Positions 24,797 through 33,635 of a stretch of DNA of 64,000 nt are shown piece by piece. The position numbers and the translations under genes are program-made. Under the pieces are notes generated by a model. The model did no database searches. It was not told where the DNA came from and saw nothing but the letters and a program-made list of their open reading frames with translations. The stretch is from Hypericibacter adhaerens. Its GTDB lineage: Bacteria; Pseudomonadota; Alphaproteobacteria; Dongiales; Dongiaceae. Location: the NCBI RefSeq assembly GCF_008728835.1, contig NZ_CP042582.1, positions 3,708,217-3,772,216 on the forward strand. Direction: 5' to 3'. How positions within the stretch are numbered: the stretch's first letter is position 1; the number at the start of each line of letters is the position of its first letter.

Positions 24797-25597
24797 CTAC
24801 TCTGCCGCCTTGGGCATGTGCGACTGGAAATCCCGCGCCACGCCGCTGAAGACGTCCCTGAGCGCGGTGGTGTCGGTCTTGTAGGTGATGATCCGGGCTC
24901 CCCGCTCGACCCAGTGCCGCCCCTCTTCCAGCGACCAGGTCCCCATCTCCAGCACCTTGCCCTGCTTGAGGACGGCCTCGGCCAGCCGCTCCTTGTATTC
25001 CTCGATCACGCCCGCTTCGCGCGGCGTGCCATAGATGCCGAGCTCCTGCGCCAGGTCGGCCGGCCCCATGCCGAAGGCATCGACGCCCTCGATCGAGACG
25101 ATGTCGTCGAGATTGCGGAAGGCCTCGATCGATTCGAGCATCACCGTCAGATGGACCTGCCCGTTCAGGAAGCCGAGATCGCCGGTCGCTTCGTCCGGCA
25201 GGGTGTAGTCGTTCTGGGGACCCGGCTCGAACGTGCCCCGGTTGCCCAGCGGCGCGTGGCGCGCGGCGGTGACGATGTCGCGCATCATGTCGGGGTTGTG
25301 GATCTGGGGGATATAGAGGTTCCAGACGCCGGCATCGAGCAGCCGGGTGATCCAGACCCGGCTTCCTTCAGGCGGGCGGACCACCAGCGGGAAATCCAGA
25401 CCGCGGGCCACCATCGCCATGTCGGCGACGGCCTCGAGCGAGATCGGCGTATGCTCCATGTCGACCTTGGCGAAATCCAGCCCCGTGCTCTTCAGCATGG
25501 GGAGGACGGCCGGATTGCGCGCCAGCATCACCCAGGTGCCGACGAGCGCGTCGCCCTTGGCCAGGCGGGAGGCAAACGCATTTGGTTTGACCGGCAT
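24797..25597 (-). CDS. HpcH/HpaI-type class II pyruvate aldolase
   Basis: 266 residues, usual length for HpaI-like aldolases. Key residues visible: His49 in DMEHT (catalytic base), Arg74 in VVRPP (pyruvate binding), Glu154 in MLES and Asp180 in GMGPADLA (metal ligands or their neighbours). These enzymes cleave 4-hydroxy-2-oxo acids into pyruvate and an aldehyde, with a divalent metal. Next to an MhpD-like hydratase this is a natural hydratase-aldolase pair. CAAGGAG lies 6 bp before the ATG. It is followed at 24 bp by the importer ATPase gene. Confidence 0.9.
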   Translation of the reverse strand: MPVKPNAFASRLAKGDALVGTWVMLARNPAVLPMLKSTGLDFAKVDMEHTPISLEAVADMAMVARGLDFPLVVRPPEGSRVWITRLLDAGVWNLYIPQIHNPDMMRDIVTAARHAPLGNRGTFEPGPQNDYTLPDEATGDLGFLNGQVHLTVMLESIEAFRNLDDIVSIEGVDAFGMGPADLAQELGIYGTPREAGVIEEYKERLAEAVLKQGKVLEMGTWSLEEGRHWVERGARIITYKTDTTALRDVFSGVARDFQSHMPKAAE

Positions 25598-25631
25598 TGA
25601 TACTCCTTGAATTCAGATTTCATTCCCCGCG

Positions 25632-26381
25632 TCAGAGCCCGCGGTTGAGCCCGCCATCGACCAGGATGTTCTGGCCCGTGACGTAACCCGCATCCGCCGA
25701 CAGCAGGAACGCGACCGTCTTGGCCACTTCCTGCACGCTGCCGGGGCGGGACATGGGAACCTGCCGCTTGATTCGTTCCTCGAACGGGAAATTCTCGACG
25801 AAGCCCGGCAGGACGTTGTTCATGCGGACATTGGACGCGCCGTAGGAATCCGCGAACAGCTTCACGAATCCCGCCAGCGCCATGCGCATGCAGGACCCGG
25901 TCGGATAGGCGAAGCTCGGCTCCTTCTGCGCGAAGCTCGTGATGTTGACGATCGCTCCGCCGCCCTGCCTCACCATCGTCTCGGTGACGAGACGCGACAT
26001 GCGCACGACATTGAGGAAGATCATGTCCATCGCCTGCCGCCAGGCGTCGTCGGTGAGCGACAGCAGCTTGAGATCGGCGTCGGGATCGAACTGCCCGCCG
26101 GTTCCGGGCACGCCCGTGTTCGGGGAGTGGCCGGTATTGTTGACCACGGCGTCGATCCGGCCGAAGCGCGAGAGCGCGGTCTCGACCATCCGGGCGAGAT
26201 CGCGCTCTTCCGTCACCGAGCCGCGCAGGCCGACACCGCCGATGCGGTCGGCAAGCTCTTCCGCCGCCTCGGAGCGCGTCATCATCACCAGCTCGTATTG
26301 GCGCTCGGCGAGCTCGGTGGCGCAGGCCGTCCCGAGGGCGCCGCCGGCCGCCGTGATCAACGCAACGGGCTTAGAGACCAT
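25632..26381 (-). CDS. SDR-family oxidoreductase with altered active site
   Basis: 249 residues. Rossmann signature TAAGGALGTA near the start, NNTGHSP in place of NNAG, and an SDR end (TGQNILVDGGLNRGL). The catalytic region reads NITSFAQKEPSFAYPTGSCMRM: the Tyr is followed by P-T-G-S, so the Lys of Y-x3-K is replaced by Ser, and the Ser-Tyr spacing is 10 rather than about 12-13. It may use another residue or may not be a standard dehydrogenase. ATG at 26381 is preferred (GAGAG 8 bp upstream); 26396 is also possible. Operon position suggests it acts in the same pathway as the aldolase. Confidence 0.85.
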   Translation of the reverse strand: MVSKPVALITAAGGALGTACATELAERQYELVMMTRSEAAEELADRIGGVGLRGSVTEERDLARMVETALSRFGRIDAVVNNTGHSPNTGVPGTGGQFDPDADLKLLSLTDDAWRQAMDMIFLNVVRMSRLVTETMVRQGGGAIVNITSFAQKEPSFAYPTGSCMRMALAGFVKLFADSYGASNVRMNNVLPGFVENFPFEERIKRQVPMSRPGSVQEVAKTVAFLLSADAGYVTGQNILVDGGLNRGL

Positions 26382-26415
26382 GTCCGTTTCTCTCATCAGG
26401 CAGGATCTTCATGTG

Positions 26416-27270
26416 TCACCAGCGCGGCCATTCGCCTTCGACGGTGGTACGGTGCAGGCGACGGCGCCCCCCGGGAATGACGGCGCCCCGGCTGTGGATC
26501 GTGCAGCGATTGTCCCAGACGAGAACGTCGCCCTGCCGCCATTCATGCTCCCACTGGAATTTCGGCTGCGTGACGTGATTCCAGATGCGTTCGAGCAGCG
26601 CGTTGCTCTCTTCGACCGGGAGACCGACGATGTAGCCGTCACCCTGCCGCCCCAGGAAAATGCTTTTCTCGCCCGTGTCGCCATGGGTGCGGACGAGCGG
26701 GAACCAGGGTCCGGGCGATTGCGAAGGATCGATCTTTTCCGGCTTGTCCTTCTTGACCAGGTCGTAGTTGGTACGGCCGTGGATGACGATGCGGCGGTCG
26801 ATCTGCTGCTTGAAATCCTCCGGCAGCGCGGCATAGGCGGCCGTCATGTTGACGAAGCGCGTGTTCGAGCCCCGCGCCGGGATCTCCAGGCCATGGAGAA
26901 TCAGCGCGGAGTTGGGAATCGGCATCGTGTCGCTGTGCCAGATCGCCTCGCCGCTGCCGAGCGCGCCGATGGGCTTGCCGTCGATCTCCACGTTGGAGAC
27001 GACATCGACGATGCCGGGATATCTGGTGTCGAGCTCGCGGTGGTAGTCGACCGGCCGGTCGTCGCGCAGCACGCGCCCGAAGATCGCGCTGAACGCCAGC
27101 AGCTGCTCGTCATCGAGCTGCTGACCGCGAATGAAGATCGCCTTGTGCTTCAGGTAGGCGGCCTTGATGGCGGTCTTGCCGCCGGCGTCCAGCTCCCGTG
27201 AGACGTCCACGCCCCGGACCTCGGCGCCGAGCGCCGCTCCGGTCGGAATCACGTCGATCGCGGCTGTCAT
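26416..27270 (-). CDS. TauD/TfdA-family Fe(II)/2-oxoglutarate dioxygenase
   Basis: 284 residues from 27270, with GGAGGAAGG 3 bp upstream. Iron ligands His112 and Asp114 in IWHSDTMP and His259 in TIHSRGAV; 2-oxoglutarate-binding Arg in GGRRRLHRTT near 270-274. The enzyme couples oxidative decarboxylation of 2-oxoglutarate to hydroxylation of a substrate; family members act on taurine, 2,4-D and related acids or ethers. The substrate is unknown but should be what the flanking importers bring in. It is 32 bp after the hydratase gene. Confidence 0.9.
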   Translation of the reverse strand: MTAAIDVIPTGAALGAEVRGVDVSRELDAGGKTAIKAAYLKHKAIFIRGQQLDDEQLLAFSAIFGRVLRDDRPVDYHRELDTRYPGIVDVVSNVEIDGKPIGALGSGEAIWHSDTMPIPNSALILHGLEIPARGSNTRFVNMTAAYAALPEDFKQQIDRRIVIHGRTNYDLVKKDKPEKIDPSQSPGPWFPLVRTHGDTGEKSIFLGRQGDGYIVGLPVEESNALLERIWNHVTQPKFQWEHEWRQGDVLVWDNRCTIHSRGAVIPGGRRRLHRTTVEGEWPRW

Positions 27271-27302
27271 GATCCTTCCTCCAACCTCACCCTGCCCTCG
27301 AG

Positions 27303-28085
27303 CTAGACGACGGAAACCTCGACCCGGCCCAGGGGACCGAAATCGACAAGAGCCTCGTCGCCTGGCTTCGCGAAATAGACCGGGGCGCACATGCCCGTGT
27401 TGCAGATCTGCCCCGCCTTCAGCCCCTCGCCCCGGCCGGCGGCGTGATTGGCGAGCCAGGTGATCGCGCTGACCGGCCCATCGAGCACGTTCGCCCCCCT
27501 GCCCGCGGCCTTGAGCTGTCCGTTCACCGTCACCGCGATCGGCAGGCTCGCCAGATCCAGGTGCCGCCAATCCTCGAGCCCGGCGCCGTGAACGAGGAAC
27601 TGGTCGATGCCGCCCTCGGCAATCAGATTGAGGGGCGCCTGGTTCATCCAGTCCCGAAAACAGCTGATGACGATCTCCACGCTCGGATGCACGCTGCGGA
27701 CCGCCGAGACGACCTCCGCCTCCTCATAGCGGCGGCCCCGCGGCGGCAGATCCCGCGCCATCTGGAAGCTGATCTCGGCCTCCAGCGCGACGGGAAGCTC
27801 GCCGGGGCTCCGGATCGTCGCCGGCGAGCGCAGGAAGCGTCCCCCGCGCCACCGCGCGCCATAGGGCTCCGTCAGGCCCAGCTGGTGCAGCATCGATCGG
27901 TTGGTCGCGGAAGCGAACCAGCCCGCCGCCTTCCCGTCGGAGCGCCGCTGGAACAGACGATCCTGGATCGCATAGGCCGCGGCCAGATCCTTCGGCACGC
28001 CGGTGCTCATCGCCTGGATCAGACGTTGCCGGTCGCAGGCTTCGACGATTTCCTGCACGCTGGTTTCGATCGCGGTCTCGCTCAT
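27303..28085 (-). CDS. 2-keto-4-pentenoate hydratase-like (MhpD family)
   Basis: 260 residues. Helical N-terminus typical of the family (ACDRQRLIQAMSTG, then DLAAAYAIQDRLFQRR), GRFLRSP and LEAEISFQMARDLPP (metal-binding Glu region), VEIVISCF and, at the end, GEGLKAGQICNTGM (where others have G-x-v-i-l-t-G). MhpD-type hydratases add water to 2-hydroxy-2,4-dienoates, giving 4-hydroxy-2-oxo acids, which HpaI-type aldolases cleave. Related decarboxylases share the fold. 25 bp after the permease gene, 32 bp before the dioxygenase gene. Confidence 0.85.
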   Translation of the reverse strand: MSETAIETSVQEIVEACDRQRLIQAMSTGVPKDLAAAYAIQDRLFQRRSDGKAAGWFASATNRSMLHQLGLTEPYGARWRGGRFLRSPATIRSPGELPVALEAEISFQMARDLPPRGRRYEEAEVVSAVRSVHPSVEIVISCFRDWMNQAPLNLIAEGGIDQFLVHGAGLEDWRHLDLASLPIAVTVNGQLKAAGRGANVLDGPVSAITWLANHAAGRGEGLKAGQICNTGMCAPVYFAKPGDEALVDFGPLGRVEVSVV

Positions 28086-28110
28086 TGCCTGGCTCGCTTT
28101 CGCATCACCG

Positions 28111-28896
28111 CTATTCGATGCCCAGCCGCCGCTGCCAGGAGAAGCGGCGGTCGATCCAGGCGAACAGAGAGAAGATGAGCAGGCCCAGCAGCAGCAGGAC
28201 GATCAGGGTGGCAAAAGCCTTGGAGACGTTCAGCCGCGACTGGAACAGGATCAGCAGATAGCCGAGCCCGGCGGTCGAGGAGACCCATTCGACGACGATG
28301 GCGCCCACCACCGAGGCCGCCGCCGCGAGGCGGATGCCCGCGAACACATGCGGCAGGGCCATGGGGATCCGCACATGCCGGTAGATCTGCCATTGGCTGG
28401 CGGCCACCGTCTCCATGAGATGGATCATCTGCCGGCCGGTCGCCTGAAGCCCCGAGAGGGTGTTCACCAGCACCGGAAAGAACGAGAAGATCGCGATGAT
28501 CATGACCTTGGGCAGGATGCCCACGCCGAACCAGACGATCAGGATCGGCGCCACCGCGACCACCGGCGTCGTCTGGGTCGCGAGGATGGGAACATAGAGC
28601 GCCTTGCCGAGCACCGCCGACTGATGCATGAGGACGGCGGTCGCCAGGCCCAGCAGCACGCCGGCGCCGAGACCGAGGACGATCTCCTCCAGCGTCACCA
28701 GCAGGTTCTCCAGCAAGATGCGCCAGCTGTCGACGAAGGCGTTCGCCACATCCAGCGGCGGCGGCAGCAGATAGGCCGGCACGTCGAGGGCCACGACGAC
28801 GAGCTGCCAGAGCGCGACCAGCAGCACCAGGAACAGGAGGACGCCCAGCGCCTCCTTGAGCTGGCCGCCCGGCCCCTTCGCGGCGCCCGGAATCAC
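28111..28896 (-). CDS. ABC transporter permease, SsuC/TauC/ThiX type
   Basis: 261 residues from a GTG at 28896, whose codon overlaps the preceding ATPase stop (GTGA) and which has GGGAGG upstream. Six TM helices, with the EAA-like loop METVAASQWQIYRHVRIPMALPHVFAGIRLAAAAS and the end GLGYLLILFQSRLNVSKAFA typical of nitrate/sulfonate/taurine-type permeases. With the adjacent ATPase and NMT1-like binding protein it forms a complete importer. Confidence 0.9.
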   Translation of the reverse strand: MIPGAAKGPGGQLKEALGVLLFLVLLVALWQLVVVALDVPAYLLPPPLDVANAFVDSWRILLENLLVTLEEIVLGLGAGVLLGLATAVLMHQSAVLGKALYVPILATQTTPVVAVAPILIVWFGVGILPKVMIIAIFSFFPVLVNTLSGLQATGRQMIHLMETVAASQWQIYRHVRIPMALPHVFAGIRLAAAASVVGAIVVEWVSSTAGLGYLLILFQSRLNVSKAFATLIVLLLLGLLIFSLFAWIDRRFSWQRRLGIE

Positions 28897-29738
28897 GCCG
28901 GCCTCCCGCCACGGACGAACCCGGGCTCCAGCAGCCGCTGCAGGTGGGTGACGTAGTCGCCGAACTCGCTCGCATAGCGGATCTCGGGGTCGCGCGGCCG
29001 CCCCAGCTCGATCGCGACGTCGGCGACGATGCGCCCCGGGCGGGGGCTCATGGCGATGACCCGGTCGGACAGGAACACGGCCTCGGCCACGCTGTGGGTG
29101 ATGAAGACGATCGTCTTGCGGCGCTGGCTCCAGATGTTCAGGAGCTCGACATTCATGGCGTGGCGCGAGAACTCGTCGAGCGCCGCGAAGGGCTCGTCCA
29201 TCATCATCAGGACGGGGTCGAGGCACAGCGCCCGCGCGATCGACGCGCGCTGGCGCATCCCGCCCGAAAGCTCGTGCGGATAGCGACGGGCGAATTCCGA
29301 GAGACCGACCAGGGCCAGCGTCTCGGCGATACGGCGGCGGCTGTCGGCGTTCCACTGCCCGGAGACGGTGAGCAGGAGCGCGCAGTTGGCTTCCACCGTG
29401 CGCCAGGGCAGCAGGACGGGCTGCTGGAACACCATGCCGATCTCGTGCGCCCGGCGTGCCGCGAGCGGCGGATGCCCGTTGATGAGAACGGTGCCGGCCG
29501 TGGGCTGGAGCAGCCCCGCCATGATCGAGAGCGCCGTCGACTTGCCGCATCCGCTGGGCCCGATCAGGCTGACGAACTGGTTCTCGGGAATATCCAGCCC
29601 GAAATTCTCGAGCGCCGTCACGGCACCCCCGGACGGTCCGCCATAGACCATGGAGATGCCGTGCATCGAAACGATGCTACGGCCTGCGGGAGCCCGATCC
29701 TGGAGGCTCCCGCGCCGCACCGCCGACGTCGAGATCAC
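28893..29738 (-). CDS. ABC transporter ATP-binding protein, SsuB/TauB type
   Basis: 281 residues from a GTG at 29738 that overlaps the binding-protein stop by 4 bp, with GGAAGG upstream; a later ATG (MHGISMVYGG) is an alternative start. Walker A GPSGCGKST, Q-loop VFQQPVLLPWRTV, signature LSGGMRQR, Walker B LMMMDEPFAALDE and H-loop FITHS are all intact. This is the energy-coupling unit of the second importer of the operon. Confidence 0.92.
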   Translation of the reverse strand: MISTSAVRRGSLQDRAPAGRSIVSMHGISMVYGGPSGGAVTALENFGLDIPENQFVSLIGPSGCGKSTALSIMAGLLQPTAGTVLINGHPPLAARRAHEIGMVFQQPVLLPWRTVEANCALLLTVSGQWNADSRRRIAETLALVGLSEFARRYPHELSGGMRQRASIARALCLDPVLMMMDEPFAALDEFSRHAMNVELLNIWSQRRKTIVFITHSVAEAVFLSDRVIAMSPRPGRIVADVAIELGRPRDPEIRYASEFGDYVTHLQRLLEPGFVRGGRPA

Positions 29739-30733
29739 TGCGCCTTCCAGTCCTTGGCGTTGTCCGGCAGGTAATCGTTCGTGAACAGGGTCGAAAGGTC
29801 GGCCTCGTGCTCGATGACCTTTCCCTGCAGCAGCGCATCCTGCAGCCCCTGCCAGTCGGACAGATCCATCCAGCCGAAACCGTGCTGGGCGACATCGGGG
29901 CTGCCGATCAGCTTCATGGAGATCGCCAGCGCCTGCTTCATGAACTCCCGGTCCTCGCCGGGGTTGGCTTCCATCATGACGGCGAGCGTCTTGTCCGGAT
30001 CGGCGTTCGCCGCCACCCATCCCTTCACCGCGGCCTTCAGGAAGCGGCGGACGACATCGCCGTTCTTCGCCACCCAGTCCCTGTTGCCCACGACGGTGGG
30101 GCCGTAGATCTGGACCTTGTCGTCGCTCATGACGAAGACGTTCACCGGCACGTTCTCGCGTTGGACATTGATGGCTTCCCAGTCCCAATAGCCCATGGCC
30201 GCGTCGATCTGCTTGGACAGCAGCATCGGCACCATGGCCTCGGGCTGCACCGTGACCCACTGGATCTTGTCGCGGTCGATGCCGGCGCGCTTGAGCTTGG
30301 CCTCGAAGAGATAGACCGTCGGATTGGAGACGTTGTAGCCGACCTTCTTGCCGACGAAGTCCTCGAGCTTCTCGATGCCGCTGTCCTTGCGGGCGATCAC
30401 GCCCTCGGGATTCGACTGCATATAGGCCGAGACCGCCGTCAGCGGCAGCCCCTGGCTGGCCGCGACCACGATCGAGCTCGCCGTCGTCACGCCCAGGTTG
30501 GCGCTGCCCGCGGCAATCGCCTGGTTAGCCGGGTTCGAGCCCTTGAGAAGCAGGAACTCCACATCGAGCCCCTCGGCGGCGAAATAGCCCTCGTGCTGCG
30601 CCACGTAGAATCCGGCCCAGCCGGAATACGGAACGTTCCAGTTCAGCGCCAAGGTGATTTTGTCCGCCGCCTGGGCCAGCGACGCAAAGCCCAGCATGAA
30701 GGCGGTCAACAGAAGCAGCAGACGCGTTTTCAT
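29735..30733 (-). CDS. NMT1/ThiY/SsuA-like periplasmic substrate-binding protein
   Basis: 332 residues with a signal peptide (MKTRLLLLLTAFMLGFASLAQA, cleavage after AQA). ITLALNWNVPYSGWAGFYVAQHEGYFAAEGLDVEF is the classic start of NMT1-like proteins, which bind pyrimidine precursors, sulfonates, nitriles or riboflavin. GSANLGVTTASSIVVAASQGLPL and GYWDWEAINVQ mark the ligand cleft; the W-x-W near 195 is a possible aromatic contact. GGGGGA precedes the ATG at 30733. It is the first gene of the 11-gene operon. Confidence 0.9.
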   Translation of the reverse strand: MKTRLLLLLTAFMLGFASLAQAADKITLALNWNVPYSGWAGFYVAQHEGYFAAEGLDVEFLLLKGSNPANQAIAAGSANLGVTTASSIVVAASQGLPLTAVSAYMQSNPEGVIARKDSGIEKLEDFVGKKVGYNVSNPTVYLFEAKLKRAGIDRDKIQWVTVQPEAMVPMLLSKQIDAAMGYWDWEAINVQRENVPVNVFVMSDDKVQIYGPTVVGNRDWVAKNGDVVRRFLKAAVKGWVAANADPDKTLAVMMEANPGEDREFMKQALAISMKLIGSPDVAQHGFGWMDLSDWQGLQDALLQGKVIEHEADLSTLFTNDYLPDNAKDWKAQ

Positions 30734-31092
30734 CCCAGTCCCCCGATATTGCCTTGTTGCCGGCAGGCTTTTTCGCCGGCCCGGCCGATCGCACTCCCCG
30801 CCGCCCGATCCTGGATTCGTTCGGCCATCCATCGGGCTTTCTTTCGCGCCCGTCTGTCCCTGGCGACCCGATAGGGCGAGCTGCCAAGGCAGGATTTCAG
30901 ACATTATTGGGCAGAATTAAAGTCATTACAACGCTAAAATTGCATTTTGTCCGTACATTAATGCCTTCCTTGCGCACAAAAAGGCAGCAACCCGCCCAGC
31001 ATCTGGGCGGCGTCCTTTCGGAGCGCTGATCCGGCGTGGTGACGGAATCTCGGGTGGCGGGCTTCGATGCCGGCGCCGCAGGCCTACGGCGA
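30734..31092. promoter_or_regulatory. Operon promoter region with candidate GntR operator
   Basis: 359 bp between the GntR gene and the first operon gene, both leftward. An A/T-rich block at 30,905-30,965 stands out in this GC-rich neighbourhood and contains TGTCCGTACA at 30948-30957, a near-palindrome (four of five base pairs) of the TGT-n4-ACA kind that GntR-family regulators often bind. It is the likely promoter and control region of the import/catabolic operon. The operator is inference. Confidence 0.45.
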
Positions 31093-31863
31093 TCAGGCGA
31101 TATGCGGCCGGCCGGTCGTTTCGAGCGGATGCTCGGAGACGGCGAGACCGAAATCGCCATCGAGCGCGAAGCGGTCTCCCGGATGGATGAAGTAGACGAT
31201 CGAGATGGCTTCTTCCTGGTGGTAGAGCCGCCGCTCGAGCGTCACACAGGCGGCGCCCACGGGAACCTGCAGCAGCCGCGCCACCTCCTCGGTGGCATTC
31301 ACGGCCGTGATCCGCCGCCGGACCCAGGACCAGAGCGCATTGCGCATCAGCCACATGCCGGGCGGCTCGCGCTCGAAGGTCTGGTCGGCCGCCTTGGGAA
31401 CGGAGGTCAGATTGATGAAGCGGCGCTCATGCTGAGCCACCGTGTTGTCGGCAAGATGCAACACCTCGACATAGAGAAAGGGCGCGCCCATCGGCAGGTC
31501 GTTCCAGCGCAGCCCGCCATCGCCGTTCCTGACCTTCTTCAGCGCCAGGATGCGGTACTCATAGACGCCGCCGCGCTCGCCGACCTCCACCGAGATGTCC
31601 TTGACCGGCATCAGGAAGCGTTCGCGGAATCCCTTCGCCACGGTGGTGCCGGCCCGCTTGTTCCGCTCGAGCAGGCCCTGCTCGGCGAGTTCCGACAACG
31701 CCTTGCTGATCGTCTGCCGGGACAAGGCATAGCGCTGCATCAGCTCCGCTTCCGATGGGAGGCGGTCTCCGGGAGCAAATTCGCCCTCGACGATCTGTTG
31801 GATGACCGTGCGCTGGAACTGCTTGAAGAGCGGCCCCTCGCCATCCAGCTTCCACTTCGTCAT
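31093..31863 (-). CDS. GntR-family regulator of the HutC (UTRA) type
   Basis: 256 residues. Winged helix-turn-helix at about 10-78 (FKQFQRTVIQQIVEGEFAPGDRLPSEAEL, then YALSRQTISKALSELAEQGLLERNKRAGTTVA) followed by a UTRA ligand domain (MWLMRNALWSWVRRRITAVNATEEVARLLQVPVGAACVTLERRLY). HutC relatives are repressors released by a pathway metabolite. Its position 360 bp before the 11-gene operon, on the same strand, makes it the probable local regulator. A divergent M50 protease gene begins 440 bp away. Confidence 0.92.
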   Translation of the reverse strand: MTKWKLDGEGPLFKQFQRTVIQQIVEGEFAPGDRLPSEAELMQRYALSRQTISKALSELAEQGLLERNKRAGTTVAKGFRERFLMPVKDISVEVGERGGVYEYRILALKKVRNGDGGLRWNDLPMGAPFLYVEVLHLADNTVAQHERRFINLTSVPKAADQTFEREPPGMWLMRNALWSWVRRRITAVNATEEVARLLQVPVGAACVTLERRLYHQEEAISIVYFIHPGDRFALDGDFGLAVSEHPLETTGRPHIA

Positions 31864-32303
31864 TCCGTCGTTCCTTCAGCGCTGGTGACCGGCGGCCCGA
31901 CCGCGCTTGCGCCCAAGCCGTTGAAGAGTTTGCCAGAAGCAAAGCGGGTTTGCCCAGCGCGACCGCGCGTCACGGCGCGCGGAAGGCAAGGAAACCATGC
32001 ACGCGGGAATCAGCCTGGGAGTCCATCCCGCGCCCGCCGCGTTTGCAGGTGACGATGGAAGATTCGAGATTCCCACGGCTCGCGCCGAGCTAATGGATCG
32101 TTCCGGCACAAATTGACCTTGCAAGATGGCCAGACCCTGCCACAACCTGAACGCGTGATAAATAAACGCCTCCTGCTCGCATTTGCTGTAGCGCTTCCCT
32201 GGGGACCCTTGGCTCCGGTCCCGGGCGGTGGGCGCCGGTCTCCATTCCGGCATGTGAACGAACCCGGCCCGCAGCCAGCCTCGCCCGACGACTGGCGTTG
32301 CTC
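31864..32303. other. 440-bp divergent intergenic region
   Basis: It separates the leftward GntR gene from the rightward M50 protease gene and must hold both promoters. A relatively A/T-rich segment at about 32,155-32,185 is a candidate promoter for the rightward gene. No gene or strong repeat seen. Confidence 0.35.
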
Positions 32304-33470
32304 ATGACGCGCTCGAAAGAACCATCCCCAAGCAGACCGACGGCACGCCGCATCTGGGGCAGGCTCGCGGGCGGGCTGCTCCGCCTGGCGTTTGGGATCA
32401 TCGGATCTGTGATTTCGATGGGGCAGATCATTGAGGCCGTCCGCGAGTCGGGCCTCATCCTGGAGCCGATCGTCGGCGTCGTCATCGGCATCGCGCTCTA
32501 CCTGATGCAATCGTGGCTCGCCATCCTGGTCCACGAGTCTGGGCATGCGGCGGCTGCGAAACTGACCGGCCGCCGCATCCATCTGTTTGCCGTATGGCCG
32601 TTCGTTTACCGGCCCCGGGCAAAACAATGGTTTCCCTTCGCGGGAATGCAGGGGCAGGATTTTGGCGGATTTGTTATAGCCACCCCGAGCCGTCCGGGCG
32701 ATTGGCACAAAGGCGAAGCCTTTTTCATTCTCGGCGGCGCACTTGGGAACATACTGACAAGCGCCCTGGCCTTCTTGGCCATCGCCACGGGTCTTTTCGG
32801 CGGCGCCTTCAACCTGGCTCTGTCCGCGCTCGCCGTATCGTCGTTCACCATCGCGCTCATCAATCTGGTACCGAGGAGCGTCACCGGCGGCGCGCGAACG
32901 GACGGAGCTCACTTGCTCGATATGCTCCTCAGAAGACGCGACCCGGCTCTCGAACGGGCGGGCTGGCTTTCGGGGAGGGAGATCGATGGAGTCCGGACGG
33001 CGGAACTCGATCCCAGCCTGCTGCGAGAACTGGAGGCTGACATCTCATCGGGAAAGGCGCCCGAAATCACCTACCGGTTCTTCTACAATCATTTCCTGGC
33101 ACGCTCGGATGTCCGGCGCTGCCTTGAGATCCTGGACCTGTTTGTGTCCAGGCCCGAAGAGCTTTCGGATTGGGTGCGGATCGAGCGCGCATTCCTGATT
33201 GCCCTGCTGCACAAGGAGGGCGATGAGGCGCTGCAGCTGCTTGCTGCCGTGTCGCCTGCAGCGCGCTCGAATTACGGCTACTGGCGCGCTTTGGCCGTGG
33301 CCCGCCACGCGGCCGAAGACCGCCAGGGTGCGATCGACGCCGCTCGCCACGGTCGCGAGGTCGTCAAGAACAGCCGGGCCGAGCTGAACGATGACGATCT
33401 GGCCCTCCTGGCCGCTATTGAGCGGGGCGCGGAACGGCTGCCGCTGTCGGATACGCCTGTTCCGGCCTAG
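32304..33470 (+). CDS. M50-like membrane metalloprotease with helical C-terminal domain
   Basis: 388 residues. TM segments near 22-42, 52-76, 138-165 and 168-190. The zinc motif HESGH (77-81) sits at the end of a TM helix, and NLVP ... TDG (187-190, 200-201) matches the second N-P-D motif of site-2-protease-like enzymes, where Asp is the third zinc ligand. The last 180 residues are soluble and helical, with TPR-like stretches (RSNYGYWRALAVARHAAEDRQGAIDAARHG). It may cleave a membrane-bound substrate; no anti-sigma factor is adjacent. An in-frame TTG at 32298 is a less likely start. Confidence 0.75.
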   Translation: MTRSKEPSPSRPTARRIWGRLAGGLLRLAFGIIGSVISMGQIIEAVRESGLILEPIVGVVIGIALYLMQSWLAILVHESGHAAAAKLTGRRIHLFAVWPFVYRPRAKQWFPFAGMQGQDFGGFVIATPSRPGDWHKGEAFFILGGALGNILTSALAFLAIATGLFGGAFNLALSALAVSSFTIALINLVPRSVTGGARTDGAHLLDMLLRRRDPALERAGWLSGREIDGVRTAELDPSLLRELEADISSGKAPEITYRFFYNHFLARSDVRRCLEILDLFVSRPEELSDWVRIERAFLIALLHKEGDEALQLLAAVSPAARSNYGYWRALAVARHAAEDRQGAIDAARHGREVVKNSRAELNDDDLALLAAIERGAERLPLSDTPVPA

Positions 33471-33635
33471 CCAGATCACGGCCGGGCGCCCGTTCGCCTT
33501 CCCCGCCGCCAAAGCGTACTGTCACCCGTTCGGGCCCATTGGCGGCCTCTCCCGTTCCGGGATAGATAGGATTCCGCCTTCCGGTTGCGTGGCACCCCTT
33601 CGACCACGCGAATCCTCCGATGGGACTGGCCGACA

